DNA of 64,000 nucleotides, from the NCBI GenBank assembly GCA_910588655.1, contig CAJUPJ010000001.1, positions 171,685 through 235,684 of the forward strand, given 5' to 3'. A model generated the notes under the pieces. It worked only from the letters and a program-made list of their open reading frames with translations, was not told where the DNA came from and made no database searches. The translations under genes were made by a program, and so were the position numbers. This stretch comes from an uncultured Lachnospiraceae bacterium (GTDB lineage: Bacteria > Bacillota > Clostridia > Lachnospirales > Lachnospiraceae). Positions 25,828 to 34,851 of this stretch are shown one piece after another; positions within the stretch are counted from its first letter, which is position 1, and each line of letters starts with the position of its first letter.

Positions 25828-28047
25828 CTATGCTCTAATATCAAATGAGAAGCGCTTCATATCAGCCGTTGCAGATGTGTTGATTTTAGCATCAACAAAT
25901 TCATTAACTGTACTTGTGCCTGCACCAGCCTGTGAAACATCGACCTGGCATGAATAACCCTGCCCGTTCAATGCACTTTTTAACATATCAGAATTAGTCC
26001 TGATTAAATCAATAGATGGTAAATCTTCAATGGAAAACTTTGCATTAATATCATTTTTTTTCTTATCCAGGTAAATGTCAATATCGCCAAGGTGCTCAAG
26101 TGTAAGATGGAGAAGCACATGTACATTTTCCGGGTTATGCTTAAGTTTTTCTTTTTGAGTATATACATATAAATCGGCATGTGCGTCCTGGTTCTGAAGC
26201 TTTAAAGGCATTTGCAAGTATGAAAATGTTTCACTTAATGTCTTCATAAATTCAATATTACTCTCCATATCATGCGCTGAGCGCCCCATATTATCTGAAT
26301 CTTCGCCTGAAAGTGCAGTCTGTATAAGACCTTCAAACTGCTTTAGCTGTGTTTTCATTTTATCATAGAATGAATTTACTTCCCCTTCTTTTTTCAGTTT
26401 ATCAGGTGTAAGTGTCCATGATGACTGTAAAAACTTCCCAAGTATATTTTCAAAAACATGAGAGCCCAGAAGCCCTTGTACAACAGAGGGTTCTGCAAGT
26501 GGTATAATGTTTTTGACAACCGTAATTACCTCTTTAGCTGTTGCTTCACCTGACATGGCTTTATTAATAAATGATTTACTTACAGGCAGGGAATTAAACT
26601 TTTCAAGCAGTTCACTGCGTTCACCTGCTGTAAGGAATGAACCCAGGCTGTCACTCTGACGGCTTTCTTTTCCATATAAATCTGCAAGTGTATCAATAAT
26701 TGTATGGACTTGTGCCTGTTCCTGTTTTGTATCAGGCGTGGCTGCCTGTTGTAAAAAATTTAATGTATTATTAAAAGAATTCTTTGCAGTTTCTGTAATA
26801 GTCTGGAAAAACTTATTAGCAAAATTAAACCTGCTGCCAGCCTTGTCTGCTGCATTCTCCACCTGTCCTTCTGTTATTTCTATATTTCCAGGACTGTTTC
26901 CTGTTTTATTGCGACTGGCTGTTTCTTCCTCTGCTTCTGCTGCAATATTTGCATCCTGGGCAGGAATATTTTTAATGCTGTCTTCTGTCTGCTGCATTAC
27001 AGCTTCTTCACCATCACCCTGCCCAAGTGCCATATTTATAAGGAAAAGCTGGTTTGTTATACCATCCTGTGTAATTCCTTCAGGCATTTTTGCAGTACCA
27101 GATATAATAGCATCACGTATTAAAGTGAGGGCATCATGTATGGATAGTGAACCATCCTTAAGCTGCATTATAACATCCTCTGTAAGAGGGGTTTCTGATA
27201 AAAGTTCCATAAGTTCCTGCATCTGGCTTGCCGTAAGCTGTGAAACGGATAGTGCGCCATCTGCTGTGCTGCCTGCCCCTGCTACATTGTCATAAAGGGC
27301 TATGGAAAGCAGCCTTTCCCCAAACGCTGATAATGTGCCGGAAGCGCCGCCGCTTGCAAGTGTATTAAGAAGTGCAGGTATATCTTTGGCAAAATCCTGT
27401 ATCTGGCTTAAAAGCTGGTGTGTACCGTTCATATAACTGCTAAATTGTTTTACTGTATCAGCATTAATATCCATCATAAGACGGTTCATTATTGCCAGGG
27501 TATTCATATCATTAGTTTTATAATCATATGACTGCTGCATAAGGTGCTGTATAGACTCCTTATTAATTGGGAGCATATTATCCATCAGTGCTTTTACTGC
27601 ACTCTGGTTGTGCTGTGTCGGCGGAAGCCCTGCTTCATCAAGAGCCTTGTTAATAAGGGTAAGCTCTGTTTCAGTAAAGCTGTTTTTAATGGCTTCAAGC
27701 AGTATGCTTCCGCCAGAAACCCCGCCAAGCATGAAAGCGGCAGTCTGCCCGATAGACAGCATTGGGTTTCCTGTAATTTTAGCCCGGAGTATTGTGTTAT
27801 CTTCAAGTGTAACAGTTATGTCATTATTAGATAAATCAGAAACTTCACCCCTGATAATATCACCTTCATAGAGCCTTCCAGGGCTTTGTACCACACCGAA
27901 ATCTTTAGTCCTTGCAGCACTGGCAGAATTAGCCTGTACAGAAGCGGAACTGTTCCTGCCAGCCGCCTGTTGCTGCCTTGCCTGCGCCTGGGTCTGCCTG
28001 CCGCCGGCAGCATGGGCATTTAAAGGGTTTATTTTTGGATTGTCCAT
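25828..28047 (-). CDS. FliK-like (flagellar hook-length control type) protein
   Basis: This 739-residue protein begins with a low-complexity, Gln/Ala-rich stretch (about 10-45), followed by long helical segments. It ends in a compact domain at about 600-715 resembling the FliK C-terminal Flg_hook domain: VHVLLHLTLEHLGDIDIYLD, then SIDLIRTNSDMLKSALNGQG. FliK measures hook length and switches the flagellar export gate. Against a firm assignment, no other flagellar genes are nearby and the N-terminal half is not recognisable. The start ATG has AAAGGCGGAG upstream. A C-terminal FliK-like domain is likely; the exact role is open. Confidence 0.65.
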   Translation of the reverse strand: MDNPKINPLNAHAAGGRQTQAQARQQQAAGRNSSASVQANSASAARTKDFGVVQSPGRLYEGDIIRGEVSDLSNNDITVTLEDNTILRAKITGNPMLSIGQTAAFMLGGVSGGSILLEAIKNSFTETELTLINKALDEAGLPPTQHNQSAVKALMDNMLPINKESIQHLMQQSYDYKTNDMNTLAIMNRLMMDINADTVKQFSSYMNGTHQLLSQIQDFAKDIPALLNTLASGGASGTLSAFGERLLSIALYDNVAGAGSTADGALSVSQLTASQMQELMELLSETPLTEDVIMQLKDGSLSIHDALTLIRDAIISGTAKMPEGITQDGITNQLFLINMALGQGDGEEAVMQQTEDSIKNIPAQDANIAAEAEEETASRNKTGNSPGNIEITEGQVENAADKAGSRFNFANKFFQTITETAKNSFNNTLNFLQQAATPDTKQEQAQVHTIIDTLADLYGKESRQSDSLGSFLTAGERSELLEKFNSLPVSKSFINKAMSGEATAKEVITVVKNIIPLAEPSVVQGLLGSHVFENILGKFLQSSWTLTPDKLKKEGEVNSFYDKMKTQLKQFEGLIQTALSGEDSDNMGRSAHDMESNIEFMKTLSETFSYLQMPLKLQNQDAHADLYVYTQKEKLKHNPENVHVLLHLTLEHLGDIDIYLDKKKNDINAKFSIEDLPSIDLIRTNSDMLKSALNGQGYSCQVDVSQAGAGTSTVNEFVDAKINTSATADMKRFSFDIRA

Positions 28048-28129
28048 AATATTCTCCGCCTTTCCTGCAAATCTCTTTCCTGTAAAACTGTTGCCAGTTG
28101 CACTCTATATATTTATCGTCATATATCTT

Positions 28130-28300
28130 GTGTTGTTTAACAGACGCAGGGTTTCAGGTGTTCCAGCTAAATTATTACACGACAGGAAAGCATGTCGCAG
28201 ACATGGCTTTTGCACGCATTCCGCTACGTTAGCCCACGCAACGGCACATAAAACCGTCCGTCAACCCACAAAAAACTTTACAACAGCGTTATGACACGCT
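28130..28300. repeat. Palindromic intergenic element, copy E (degraded)
   Basis: It is in reverse orientation. GTTCCAGCTAAATTATTACACGACAGG near 28160 corresponds to the arm of copies A and D. The conserved inner hairpin, complement of CCGTTGCGTGGGCTAACGTAGCGG, lies at about 28219-28243, followed by GCACATAAAACCGTCCG. The apical stem and one outer arm are largely lost. It fills the gap between the FliK-like gene and the VOC remnant. Confidence 0.7.
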
Positions 28301-28347
28301 AAAATAGTATTTAGCAGTAAATATTTTATACTTATGGAGGCGTATAT

Positions 28348-28578
28348 ATGCGTTATGGTTCAATTTATCTGGTAGTAAAAGATTTTGACCAGTCAGTTTC
28401 ATTTTATGAAAAAGTCTTAGATTATGGAAGTAAGTGCTGTTAATGGAAAACGTTTTGCTATGTTTAATTATAACGGGCTTAATTTGTGCATTATGAATGG
28501 TTATTTTGATTGTGATAACAAGGAAACCCTGTTGAGGTTACAGGCGGGTATACAGAAGAATAAATATGGCAAGTAATA
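28348..28578 (+). pseudogene. VOC/glyoxalase-family gene remnant
   Basis: A GGAGG-preceded ATG opens MRYGSIYLVVKDFDQSVSFY, the first beta-strand and helix of a vicinal-oxygen-chelate protein. The frame then fails after about 31 codons. A second frame continues as MEVSAVNGKRFAMFNYNG, as expected for the same family, and stops near 28578. Together they cover only the first half of a normal 120-130 residue protein. A frameshift plus 3' truncation is the simplest reading. Confidence 0.65.
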
Positions 28579-28602
28579 ACTAATAAAGGAGAAGCAGGGA
28601 AT

Positions 28603-28851
28603 ATGGTATTTGGAAAAAAGAAAAAGGCAAGGCAGGAATTAGACGGGCTATGGAATTCTATGGAAATGAGCTGCCAGAATAATTATAAAGATATGGCACA
28701 TGAAGCCTTAAAGGACTTTGAGAAATGTCTTGAAAAATACTACCAGGATGGGATTATACCACAAGAGGAATACCATAGCAGAAGCCGTAAACTGGAAGAG
28801 AAGAAAACTGAACTGGAGGGATATGACCATAAGCAGCATATTGGGTGGTAG
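28603..28851 (+). CDS. Small charged coiled-coil protein, unknown
   Basis: This 82-residue protein begins MVFGKKKKARQELDGLW. It is rich in Lys and Glu with a likely helical coiled coil at about 35-75 (LKDFEKCLEKYYQDG, then SRKLEEKKTELEG). The ribosome site AAAGGAG lies 12 bases before the ATG. It has no signal peptide or membrane helix. I do not recognise the family. Its neighbours are gene remnants, so it may be a survivor of a decayed locus or a short real gene. Confidence 0.5.
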   Translation: MVFGKKKKARQELDGLWNSMEMSCQNNYKDMAHEALKDFEKCLEKYYQDGIIPQEEYHSRSRKLEEKKTELEGYDHKQHIGW

Positions 28852-28877
28852 ATGCTATATTTTTTTGCAGAATTTAG

Positions 28878-29573
28878 TTGAAAAATGCAACCATCTATGT
28901 AAAAAGCGTACATATATGGTTTATAAAAGATTATAGTTTTAATGGAATTACAAGTAAAAAAGCTGAAACAGACACAGAAAATATTCCGGCTATAAAGTAT
29001 GAAAAAGATATTAAAGATAAAGACAGGTTAGAAAAAATTGTATGTGGGTTACAAACAGATTGGTGCTGTAGGAGGGGAACATGGATGGCTGGTTATAAAA
29101 CCAACTGCTGATGTAACTTCAAAAAACCCTACAAGGAATAATGCTGGCGGGATTACAGAACTTCCTGTATTTAAAAATGAAGAAGGGCTTTGGAGTGAAA
29201 AGAGATTTCTTTGATGGTACTTCTCCAAACAAATGGTGCGTATGTTTTTGCTTAGACAAAAACAAAAGTTTCCCTGGAGCAGGCAGAAGAGAAGCCGCGT
29301 AAAGGCGGATTTCTTTCACATAACCCTTATGATAAGGATGTTGCAGCAACAGCACAGATATTGTCAGTGGAAATAGAATACCTTACACAAGAATACCAGG
29401 CATATTTACAGCCATTTTATAAATTTATAATTACAGATAAGAGCTGGGATATCTCTGATGTTATGACATATGAAAACTGGGAAGAATACACATCAGTTAG
29501 TGAAGTTTATGTCCCAGCAGTACAGGATAAGTATCTGGATATAAAAGAAAATGCTTTATTAAGGACAAACTAA
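28878..29573 (+). pseudogene. Decayed coding region of unknown family
   Basis: Several short open stretches in different frames read like protein but are broken by stops: TSKKAETDTENIPAIKYEKD near 28950, ITELPVFKNEEGLWSEKRF near 29150, KGGFLSHNPYDKDVAATAQ near 29320, and a final 70-codon piece to 29573 (ILSVEIEYLTQEYQAYLQPF). No single start and ribosome site explains them. I take it as one or two decayed genes with several frameshifts; the family is not recognised. Confidence 0.45.
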
Positions 29574-29634
29574 CAAATTGCGTTTTTTGCCAGACAGTGT
29601 ATAATAGTGGAAGTAATAAATGGAGGGATAAAAC

Positions 29635-30291
29635 ATGGCTTCATGGATGGTACATATACGTATTGCAGATTTGCTTTTAAATAAATTTAAAAACCTTGAA
29701 GAAACGGAGTTTGTTGTGGGAAATATTGCACCTGACAGCGGTGTCCCAAGTGATGACTGGAGTTATTATATTCCATCAGGCGAGGTTTCACATTTTAGGG
29801 ATAAGAATAAAAAAATACAGATTAATAAATACATAAGCAGGTATTTTACAAAAGAAATGCAGGAAAGTTATAATTCCAGACAGTATTCATTTTATCTTGG
29901 ATATCTGGTACATCTTATGACAGATATTTTATGGAAGGAAAAAATTGCAGATGTATGTATTGAGAATCATAAAGAAGAAATAGCAGAAGATAAAAATGCA
30001 TTTATATGGAAGATGAAAGCAGACTGGTATGACCTTGATTTTCTTTATCTGTCTAAAAACCCGCAATGTAATGCTTTTACAATTTATAAAAATGCAGACG
30101 GGTTTAAAAATACATATATTGATGGATTTACAGAGGATGCTTTTAGCAGCCGCAGAAAACATATTATAGATTTTTACAATGAAAAGAGGGAAAATTTAGA
30201 CAGGTATTACCCATATCTGGATGAAGAACATATGGACAAGTTTGTCGCAAGTTCAGCAGATATTTTATATAGGCAGTTAAATAAAGTGTAA
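29635..30291 (+). CDS. Zinc-dependent phospholipase C-like protein
   Basis: The 218-residue protein starts with MASWMVHIRIADLLLNKF and continues VVGNIAPDSGVPSDDWSYYI, SHFRDK and FYLGYLVHLMTDILW. This pattern of His and Asp residues is found in the zinc-dependent phospholipase C/S1-P1-like fold (PF00882 type). Unlike secreted clostridial alpha-toxins it has no signal peptide, so it is probably a cytoplasmic phosphatase-like member. GGAGGG lies upstream of the ATG. The gene is monocistronic. The fold assignment is reasonable; substrate is unknown. Confidence 0.72.
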   Translation: MASWMVHIRIADLLLNKFKNLEETEFVVGNIAPDSGVPSDDWSYYIPSGEVSHFRDKNKKIQINKYISRYFTKEMQESYNSRQYSFYLGYLVHLMTDILWKEKIADVCIENHKEEIAEDKNAFIWKMKADWYDLDFLYLSKNPQCNAFTIYKNADGFKNTYIDGFTEDAFSSRRKHIIDFYNEKRENLDRYYPYLDEEHMDKFVASSADILYRQLNKV

Positions 30292-30314
30292 AAAATCCGG
30301 TAATACCATAAAAT

Positions 30315-30362
30315 CCATAGCGTTACCACTCATTTTACAAGGAAGGGAGTGGCCCGCTATGG
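30315..30362. other. Nested hairpin between convergent genes
   Basis: CCATAGCG (30315-30322) pairs with CGCTATGG (30355-30362), and inside CCACTC (30326-30331) pairs with GAGTGG (30347-30352), leaving a 15-base loop. No T tract follows on either strand, so it is not a classical terminator; it could be a structured 3' end. Confidence 0.55.
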
Positions 30363-30411
30363 AAATATATATAAACAATTTTTAATTAGTATTTTTTACA
30401 TGGTATTGTTT

Positions 30412-31329
30412 TTATAATGAATATCCCCATAAATTACGTACTTGTGGCATTATTTTATCAAGAGGCCATGTTTTGCTGCTGTTTTCCTTACTGTTAGGGT
30501 CATTTACAATTACATTGCCATTACTGTCTGTGCCTGACAGTACTATAAAATGTCCTGTTGTTGTAAAATCTCCTGGGCCTACGCTGCAGATTATTGGATT
30601 TCCTGAGTCTAACCAGTTTAATATACTTTCTTCCTGGAATGGGACTTCATTATAATTTAACCCGGTTTTACTTGCACCATATGTCATTAAATCCCATGAA
30701 GAGCCAGAACCTTTTACATAAAAACCATTATTTTCTGCCATTCTGGCAACCCTGTAAGGATTCCATTTTGTTTTGCCAGAAAGCCCGCATTGTACCATGG
30801 AAAGACAGGTTGGGCCACATCCTGTTACAGCTATAAAATCACCGCCATAATTTTTATATCCCCATCTTTTATCCCATTGCAGGAAAAGAGGAATTCCATC
30901 TGTATTTACATCTTTTTTAATATTTATTTTTACATTTTTATCTTTATAATTTTTATAATCCAGTACAAAATCCTTTGTTTCTGGATGTTTTTCAAAAAGA
31001 GTAACAAGGCTTTCAGGGTAATTTTCTTCTTTAAGCTGCCTGATTAAGTCATTCTTTTCAGTACCAGAAACAACTTCAGAAGTATAATTTCCATTATCTG
31101 TATTATCATGGCTGTTTATTAAATCAAAAATAATACTTGATAAAAATTTTGAAATAACCACACACATAATTATAAACAGTAATATTATTAAAATATTGGT
31201 AATTCCACGGAACTTTTTCTTTTTTTTCTGTTTTTTATTGTGGTCTTTCCTTAAAGGCATATTGTTATTATTTTTATTATAATTATTATATGAAACAAAA
31301 GTGCTGCTGTTTGTAACTGCTTTATCCAT
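30412..31329 (-). CDS. Membrane-anchored C39-like cysteine peptidase
   Basis: The 305-residue protein has a basic, Asn/Lys-rich cytoplasmic head, one membrane helix at about 44-66 and an extracellular Peptidase_C39_2 domain. Catalytic residues are visible: Cys in VTGCGPTCLSMV near 168, His in GHFIVLSG near 262 and Asp in VNDPNS near 276. Such proteins cleave, or merely bind, peptides at the cell surface. There is no ABC transporter domain, unlike bacteriocin exporters of the C39 family. AAGGAAGG precedes the ATG. The gene stands alone. Confidence 0.8.
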   Translation of the reverse strand: MDKAVTNSSTFVSYNNYNKNNNNMPLRKDHNKKQKKKKKFRGITNILIILLFIIMCVVISKFLSSIIFDLINSHDNTDNGNYTSEVVSGTEKNDLIRQLKEENYPESLVTLFEKHPETKDFVLDYKNYKDKNVKINIKKDVNTDGIPLFLQWDKRWGYKNYGGDFIAVTGCGPTCLSMVQCGLSGKTKWNPYRVARMAENNGFYVKGSGSSWDLMTYGASKTGLNYNEVPFQEESILNWLDSGNPIICSVGPGDFTTTGHFIVLSGTDSNGNVIVNDPNSKENSSKTWPLDKIMPQVRNLWGYSL

Positions 31330-31508
31330 AAATCTGTACCTTCCTTTATTTTTATTCCAGGGGAATAATTGTTATTAATATATTACCAGATAATAAAGGT
31401 TTATCTTTCAAGATAGTCTTATAAAAAACTTATGATTTTCTTAAAATTTGCAAATATATACATTATGACCATTATAACCAGGTTCTGTCATGTATACATA
31501 ATGAGTGT

Positions 31509-32162
31509 CTATACCATATTGCCAAGATACCATATTACAAGCGGCAGGTTTAAGTGGGCTTCTATAAAACTGCCTGCTGCTATAAGAAGCAGGCAGAGCA
31601 GTATAAATGGAAGCTGTTGTATTGCAAGCCTGCCCCTTCTGGGTTTAGGTGAATAGCTGTATGTATTTTCAAATGATGGATTGGTAATACATTCTATAAA
31701 TTCATTATGGAAATTGTCACAATGTGCAATTACCATAAGGTAAACAGGAATAAAAAGCAATACCTGGGGGCATAAAAAGAAAAAAAAGCGGATTATTCCA
31801 GGTATGCCATGAAGTATAATATTAAATGCAAGCAGAAGCCCATTAGTAAACCCTGTATAAAGTGAAAATGCACAATAGTAATATGTCCAGATATTAGTAA
31901 GTGAAAACAGGTATAATAATACCAGAAGTTTTATATTTCTTTTAAGTGCTAATAGGAAAATATCAGATTTTTCTATGTCCAGTCCAGGCAGGTTAGTAAT
32001 AGTTTCATTATAAATTGTAATCAGGGGTGAATACAGGTTTTCTTTTAATAAATGTCCAGTTATACATCCAGCTATAATTCCAATTATAGCAAAAAACAAC
32101 GTTATCTTACATGGTACAGGAAGTTTGCTATGCATACCAGTCTTTTTTTGGATAGATTTCAT
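31509..32162 (-). CDS. SpoIIM family membrane protein
   Basis: The 217-residue integral membrane protein has about five hydrophobic helices (near 20-40, 73-95, 98-120, 125-150 and 185-210). The overall pattern matches SpoIIM/DUF95, with an extracellular segment after helix 1 and the helix containing YTGFTNGLLLAFNIILHGIPG. In sporulating bacteria SpoIIM joins SpoIID and SpoIIP in peptidoglycan remodelling during engulfment, but the family also has members unrelated to sporulation. GGAGG lies 4 bases before the start. No spoIID/P neighbour supports a narrower call. Confidence 0.7.
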   Translation of the reverse strand: MKSIQKKTGMHSKLPVPCKITLFFAIIGIIAGCITGHLLKENLYSPLITIYNETITNLPGLDIEKSDIFLLALKRNIKLLVLLYLFSLTNIWTYYYCAFSLYTGFTNGLLLAFNIILHGIPGIIRFFFFLCPQVLLFIPVYLMVIAHCDNFHNEFIECITNPSFENTYSYSPKPRRGRLAIQQLPFILLCLLLIAAGSFIEAHLNLPLVIWYLGNMV

Positions 32163-32404
32163 TAAACCTCCGCAGGATTTCTATAAAATCCAGATTATTT
32201 GTTCATATATAAATATGGGACAATCATATAATTTATGTATAAAACTTTTGTAACGTTTTGTCAAATGCAGGGAATATAAAATGATTAGAAGTATAATTTG
32301 TCGCAGTATTTTAATTGAACAAGAATGTATTCTGCATTATTCTTTTATTAGCTTGAAAATTTATGTGGATTTTGCAAAATGCAGGGACACAGAAAGGAAT
32401 TTAT

Positions 32405-33643
32405 ATGAAAAAATTATTTGTTACAGGCATTATTTATATTTGTCTTTTTATATTACTGGTAGCAGGTATTTTTAATCTTGGAAAGAATTTTAATGAAAAT
32501 ATTTCACAAAGTGACGGGGTAGCTGTTACGGCGGAGGATATACCAGACAGTAGTGTACAGAATACAGAAGTTCCAGAAGATGCAGATAACGTGGATACAG
32601 GTAAACTAGAAACAGATAAGATGGAAGATAAGGTAGTTGTAAAGGGTGATATTTCAGAAGATGTTACCCCGTTTAATTATAATACTACAGCAGACAAATA
32701 TCTGCTTGATTTGTGTTATGCAAGCCTGTGTAATATGAAAGACAGAAAGTGTATAAGCAAAGATGTTGCAAATACCTATAATAAAAAGACGGATATTACA
32801 ACGTTCAAGATTACTCTGGATGAAGAAGCAGAAAATGTATCTGGAAGTAAAATAACAGCCGATGATTTGTTGTTTAATTATTATCTGCGGGCAGATACAG
32901 GTTATACAGCTGATGGAGGTATATCTGCACTTCCGGTTGCAGGAATACAGGAGTACAGGTATGGCACTAAGAATATCACATCAGTTAAAAAGAAAATAGT
33001 AAAAAAGTTAAAAAAGCCTGATAAGAGGACAGCCTTTCTTATTAGAAAACATATTATAAGGCCAGTGCTTGAAAAAGAATATGAATGGGTATGTTCCCTT
33101 TATAAACAGGAAACATATGATTATATAACAGACAAATATCCACGTAAAAAAGATTTATTTGTTTATTTTTTTGCATATGGGACAAATTATAAGACAAAGG
33201 GAAAGAAGATTGAAAAAGTTATAAATGATGTAATCAAGTCTTATGGTTCTGACTATAATAAACTTGGAAAAGTTACAGGTGAAAATTATAAAAAGCAGGC
33301 TGAAGGCATTGCATTAAATGTTATACAATCAGATAAAAAGTTTAAGTTCCGTACAAAGAATATAAGTGGTATTAAAAAGCTGGATGATTATACAATCAGT
33401 ATTGATGTAAAAGGAAACAGGAAACCTGGTTATATTAACAGGCTTGGAAGCATGTACATAGTATCAATGGAAAACTGGGGAAACAGTGCATTATTTAATG
33501 GTACAGACCAGTTTGGATTTAAACGTGGCAAAGCAGGGAATATATTAAAAGGAAAGAAAATTGCCAATGATGAAACAGGAAATTATACAATACAGGAAAT
33601 AACAGATGGTGTTTATACACTTGAAAAACGGGGAAGGGAATAA
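32405..33643 (+). CDS. Truncated family 5 (oligopeptide-type) substrate-binding protein
   Basis: The 412-residue protein has an N-terminal membrane anchor (about 5-25) without a clear lipobox. An acidic linker and a region like the start of SBP_bac_5 proteins follow: DVTPFNYNTTADKYLLDLCYASL, then KITADDLLFNYYLRADTGY and LDDYTISIDVKGN. Full-length members have 500-600 residues with two further lobe segments; here the protein ends soon after SMENWGNSALF. It may be a degenerate binding protein or a shortened surface sensor. No permease or ATPase genes are adjacent. The start ATG at 32405 follows AAAGGA. Confidence 0.6.
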   Translation: MKKLFVTGIIYICLFILLVAGIFNLGKNFNENISQSDGVAVTAEDIPDSSVQNTEVPEDADNVDTGKLETDKMEDKVVVKGDISEDVTPFNYNTTADKYLLDLCYASLCNMKDRKCISKDVANTYNKKTDITTFKITLDEEAENVSGSKITADDLLFNYYLRADTGYTADGGISALPVAGIQEYRYGTKNITSVKKKIVKKLKKPDKRTAFLIRKHIIRPVLEKEYEWVCSLYKQETYDYITDKYPRKKDLFVYFFAYGTNYKTKGKKIEKVINDVIKSYGSDYNKLGKVTGENYKKQAEGIALNVIQSDKKFKFRTKNISGIKKLDDYTISIDVKGNRKPGYINRLGSMYIVSMENWGNSALFNGTDQFGFKRGKAGNILKGKKIANDETGNYTIQEITDGVYTLEKRGRE

Positions 33644-33652
33644 AAAATAACT

Positions 33653-33686
33653 GGACGTAAATATAACAGGAATATTTACGTCCTTT
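33653..33686. terminator. Terminator between convergent genes
   Basis: GGACGTAAATAT (33653-33664) pairs exactly with ATATTTACGTCC (33672-33683), followed by TTT. It probably serves both the binding-protein and the leucine-rich repeat genes. Confidence 0.75.
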
Positions 33687-33691
33687 GATAA

Positions 33692-34576
33692 TTATATTGC
33701 TATAAACGGAATACCATTATCCTTTGCATACCATTCTGCTTCAGAGCCTTCCACGCCTTTTATACAGAACCCTGGAACAATACATTCCCCTTTTATTTTA
33801 AAACCAGTTTTCCGTGGGTCTGTGTATTCACGTATTTCCATATATCCGACAGACAGTTTGCGTATTGTCTGTACACTTTCTGGAATTGCCAGTTCTAAAA
33901 GTGATGTGCAGTGGTAAAATGTATAATCCTCAATGATTTCTATGCCTTCTTCTATAATAACTTCTGACAGGTTTTCGCAATCAGCAAAGGCTTCGTCTGT
34001 ATATACTACACTTCCTGGTATAACTACTTTTTTAATATATTCACTTCCTGCAAATGAATTTGAAATGTCTTTTGTGCCTTGTGGAAATGTAAAGCTTTCA
34101 AGTTTTGTACCTGAAAATGCATTGGCAAAGTTTTCAACTCCTGCCGGGATATTAATTTCTTCAAGGGAGAAGCAGCAGTTAAAAGCATATTCAATAGATT
34201 TAAGGCTTTGTGGAAGTGTAATGTTTTTAAGGTTTTCACAACCATAGAAAGCACCTGTAATATATATTACACCTTCTGGAACAACAGCACTTTCAAGTTC
34301 ATAGAAACCATCAAATGTACTGTCAAGTGATACAACATTATTGCCATCAATAACCTGGGGAACGGTTATATTTGTCTGGCATCCATTGTAACGTAAAACT
34401 TCTATACCTTCCGGGCAGTCTTTCGGAGGCTGGAAATCATATGTCCACAGTCCGTCACTGCTTGTATGGATTTCAGGTTCTTCATCTTCATCATATTTAT
34501 AAAACCAGTCATAACTTTCACCAGTGCCATACCGTCCGCGTCCGTCATTGTAATATGCATTTATATTTTCTTTCAC
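33692..34576 (-). CDS. Leucine-rich repeat (BspA-like) protein
   Basis: The 294-residue protein contains about seven LRR_5/BspA-type repeats of roughly 23 residues from about residue 60 to 235: VVSLDSTFDGFYELESAVVP, ENLKNITLPQSLKSI, SLEEINIPAGVENF, and CENLSEVIIEEGIEIIEDYTFY. It has no signal peptide and no membrane helix, so it may be cytoplasmic or leave by an unknown route, although most BspA-like proteins are on the surface. The start is GTG at 34576, behind GGAG. A role in binding other proteins is a family-level inference only. Confidence 0.78.
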   Translation of the reverse strand: MKENINAYYNDGRGRYGTGESYDWFYKYDEDEEPEIHTSSDGLWTYDFQPPKDCPEGIEVLRYNGCQTNITVPQVIDGNNVVSLDSTFDGFYELESAVVPEGVIYITGAFYGCENLKNITLPQSLKSIEYAFNCCFSLEEINIPAGVENFANAFSGTKLESFTFPQGTKDISNSFAGSEYIKKVVIPGSVVYTDEAFADCENLSEVIIEEGIEIIEDYTFYHCTSLLELAIPESVQTIRKLSVGYMEIREYTDPRKTGFKIKGECIVPGFCIKGVEGSEAEWYAKDNGIPFIAI

Positions 34577-34851
34577 CTTTATTCTCCTTTTATTGTAATT
34601 TATACTTTAAACCAGATATCCTGCATATGCTTGCAGTCTTGTAGTTTTAAGGAATTTATATGCTATTTGTTACTGTTATAATAACATGGCTGGTATATTT
34701 TTACAAATATATTTTTGTGGAAATATACCAAATTACTGTTGTTGTTTTTAGAACAGGTTACGCGTTTAACGTATTGTAAACATTGTATTTTTCTATTAAT
34801 ATAAAAAAGCACTGGATGGTGTTTAAATATATCTGGAATGGAGTGGTGGCT

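Noticed and set aside
26738..27295. A 185-codon open frame opposite the FliK-like gene
   Set aside because: Overlaps a long intact gene on the other strand, has biased composition and no ribosome site.
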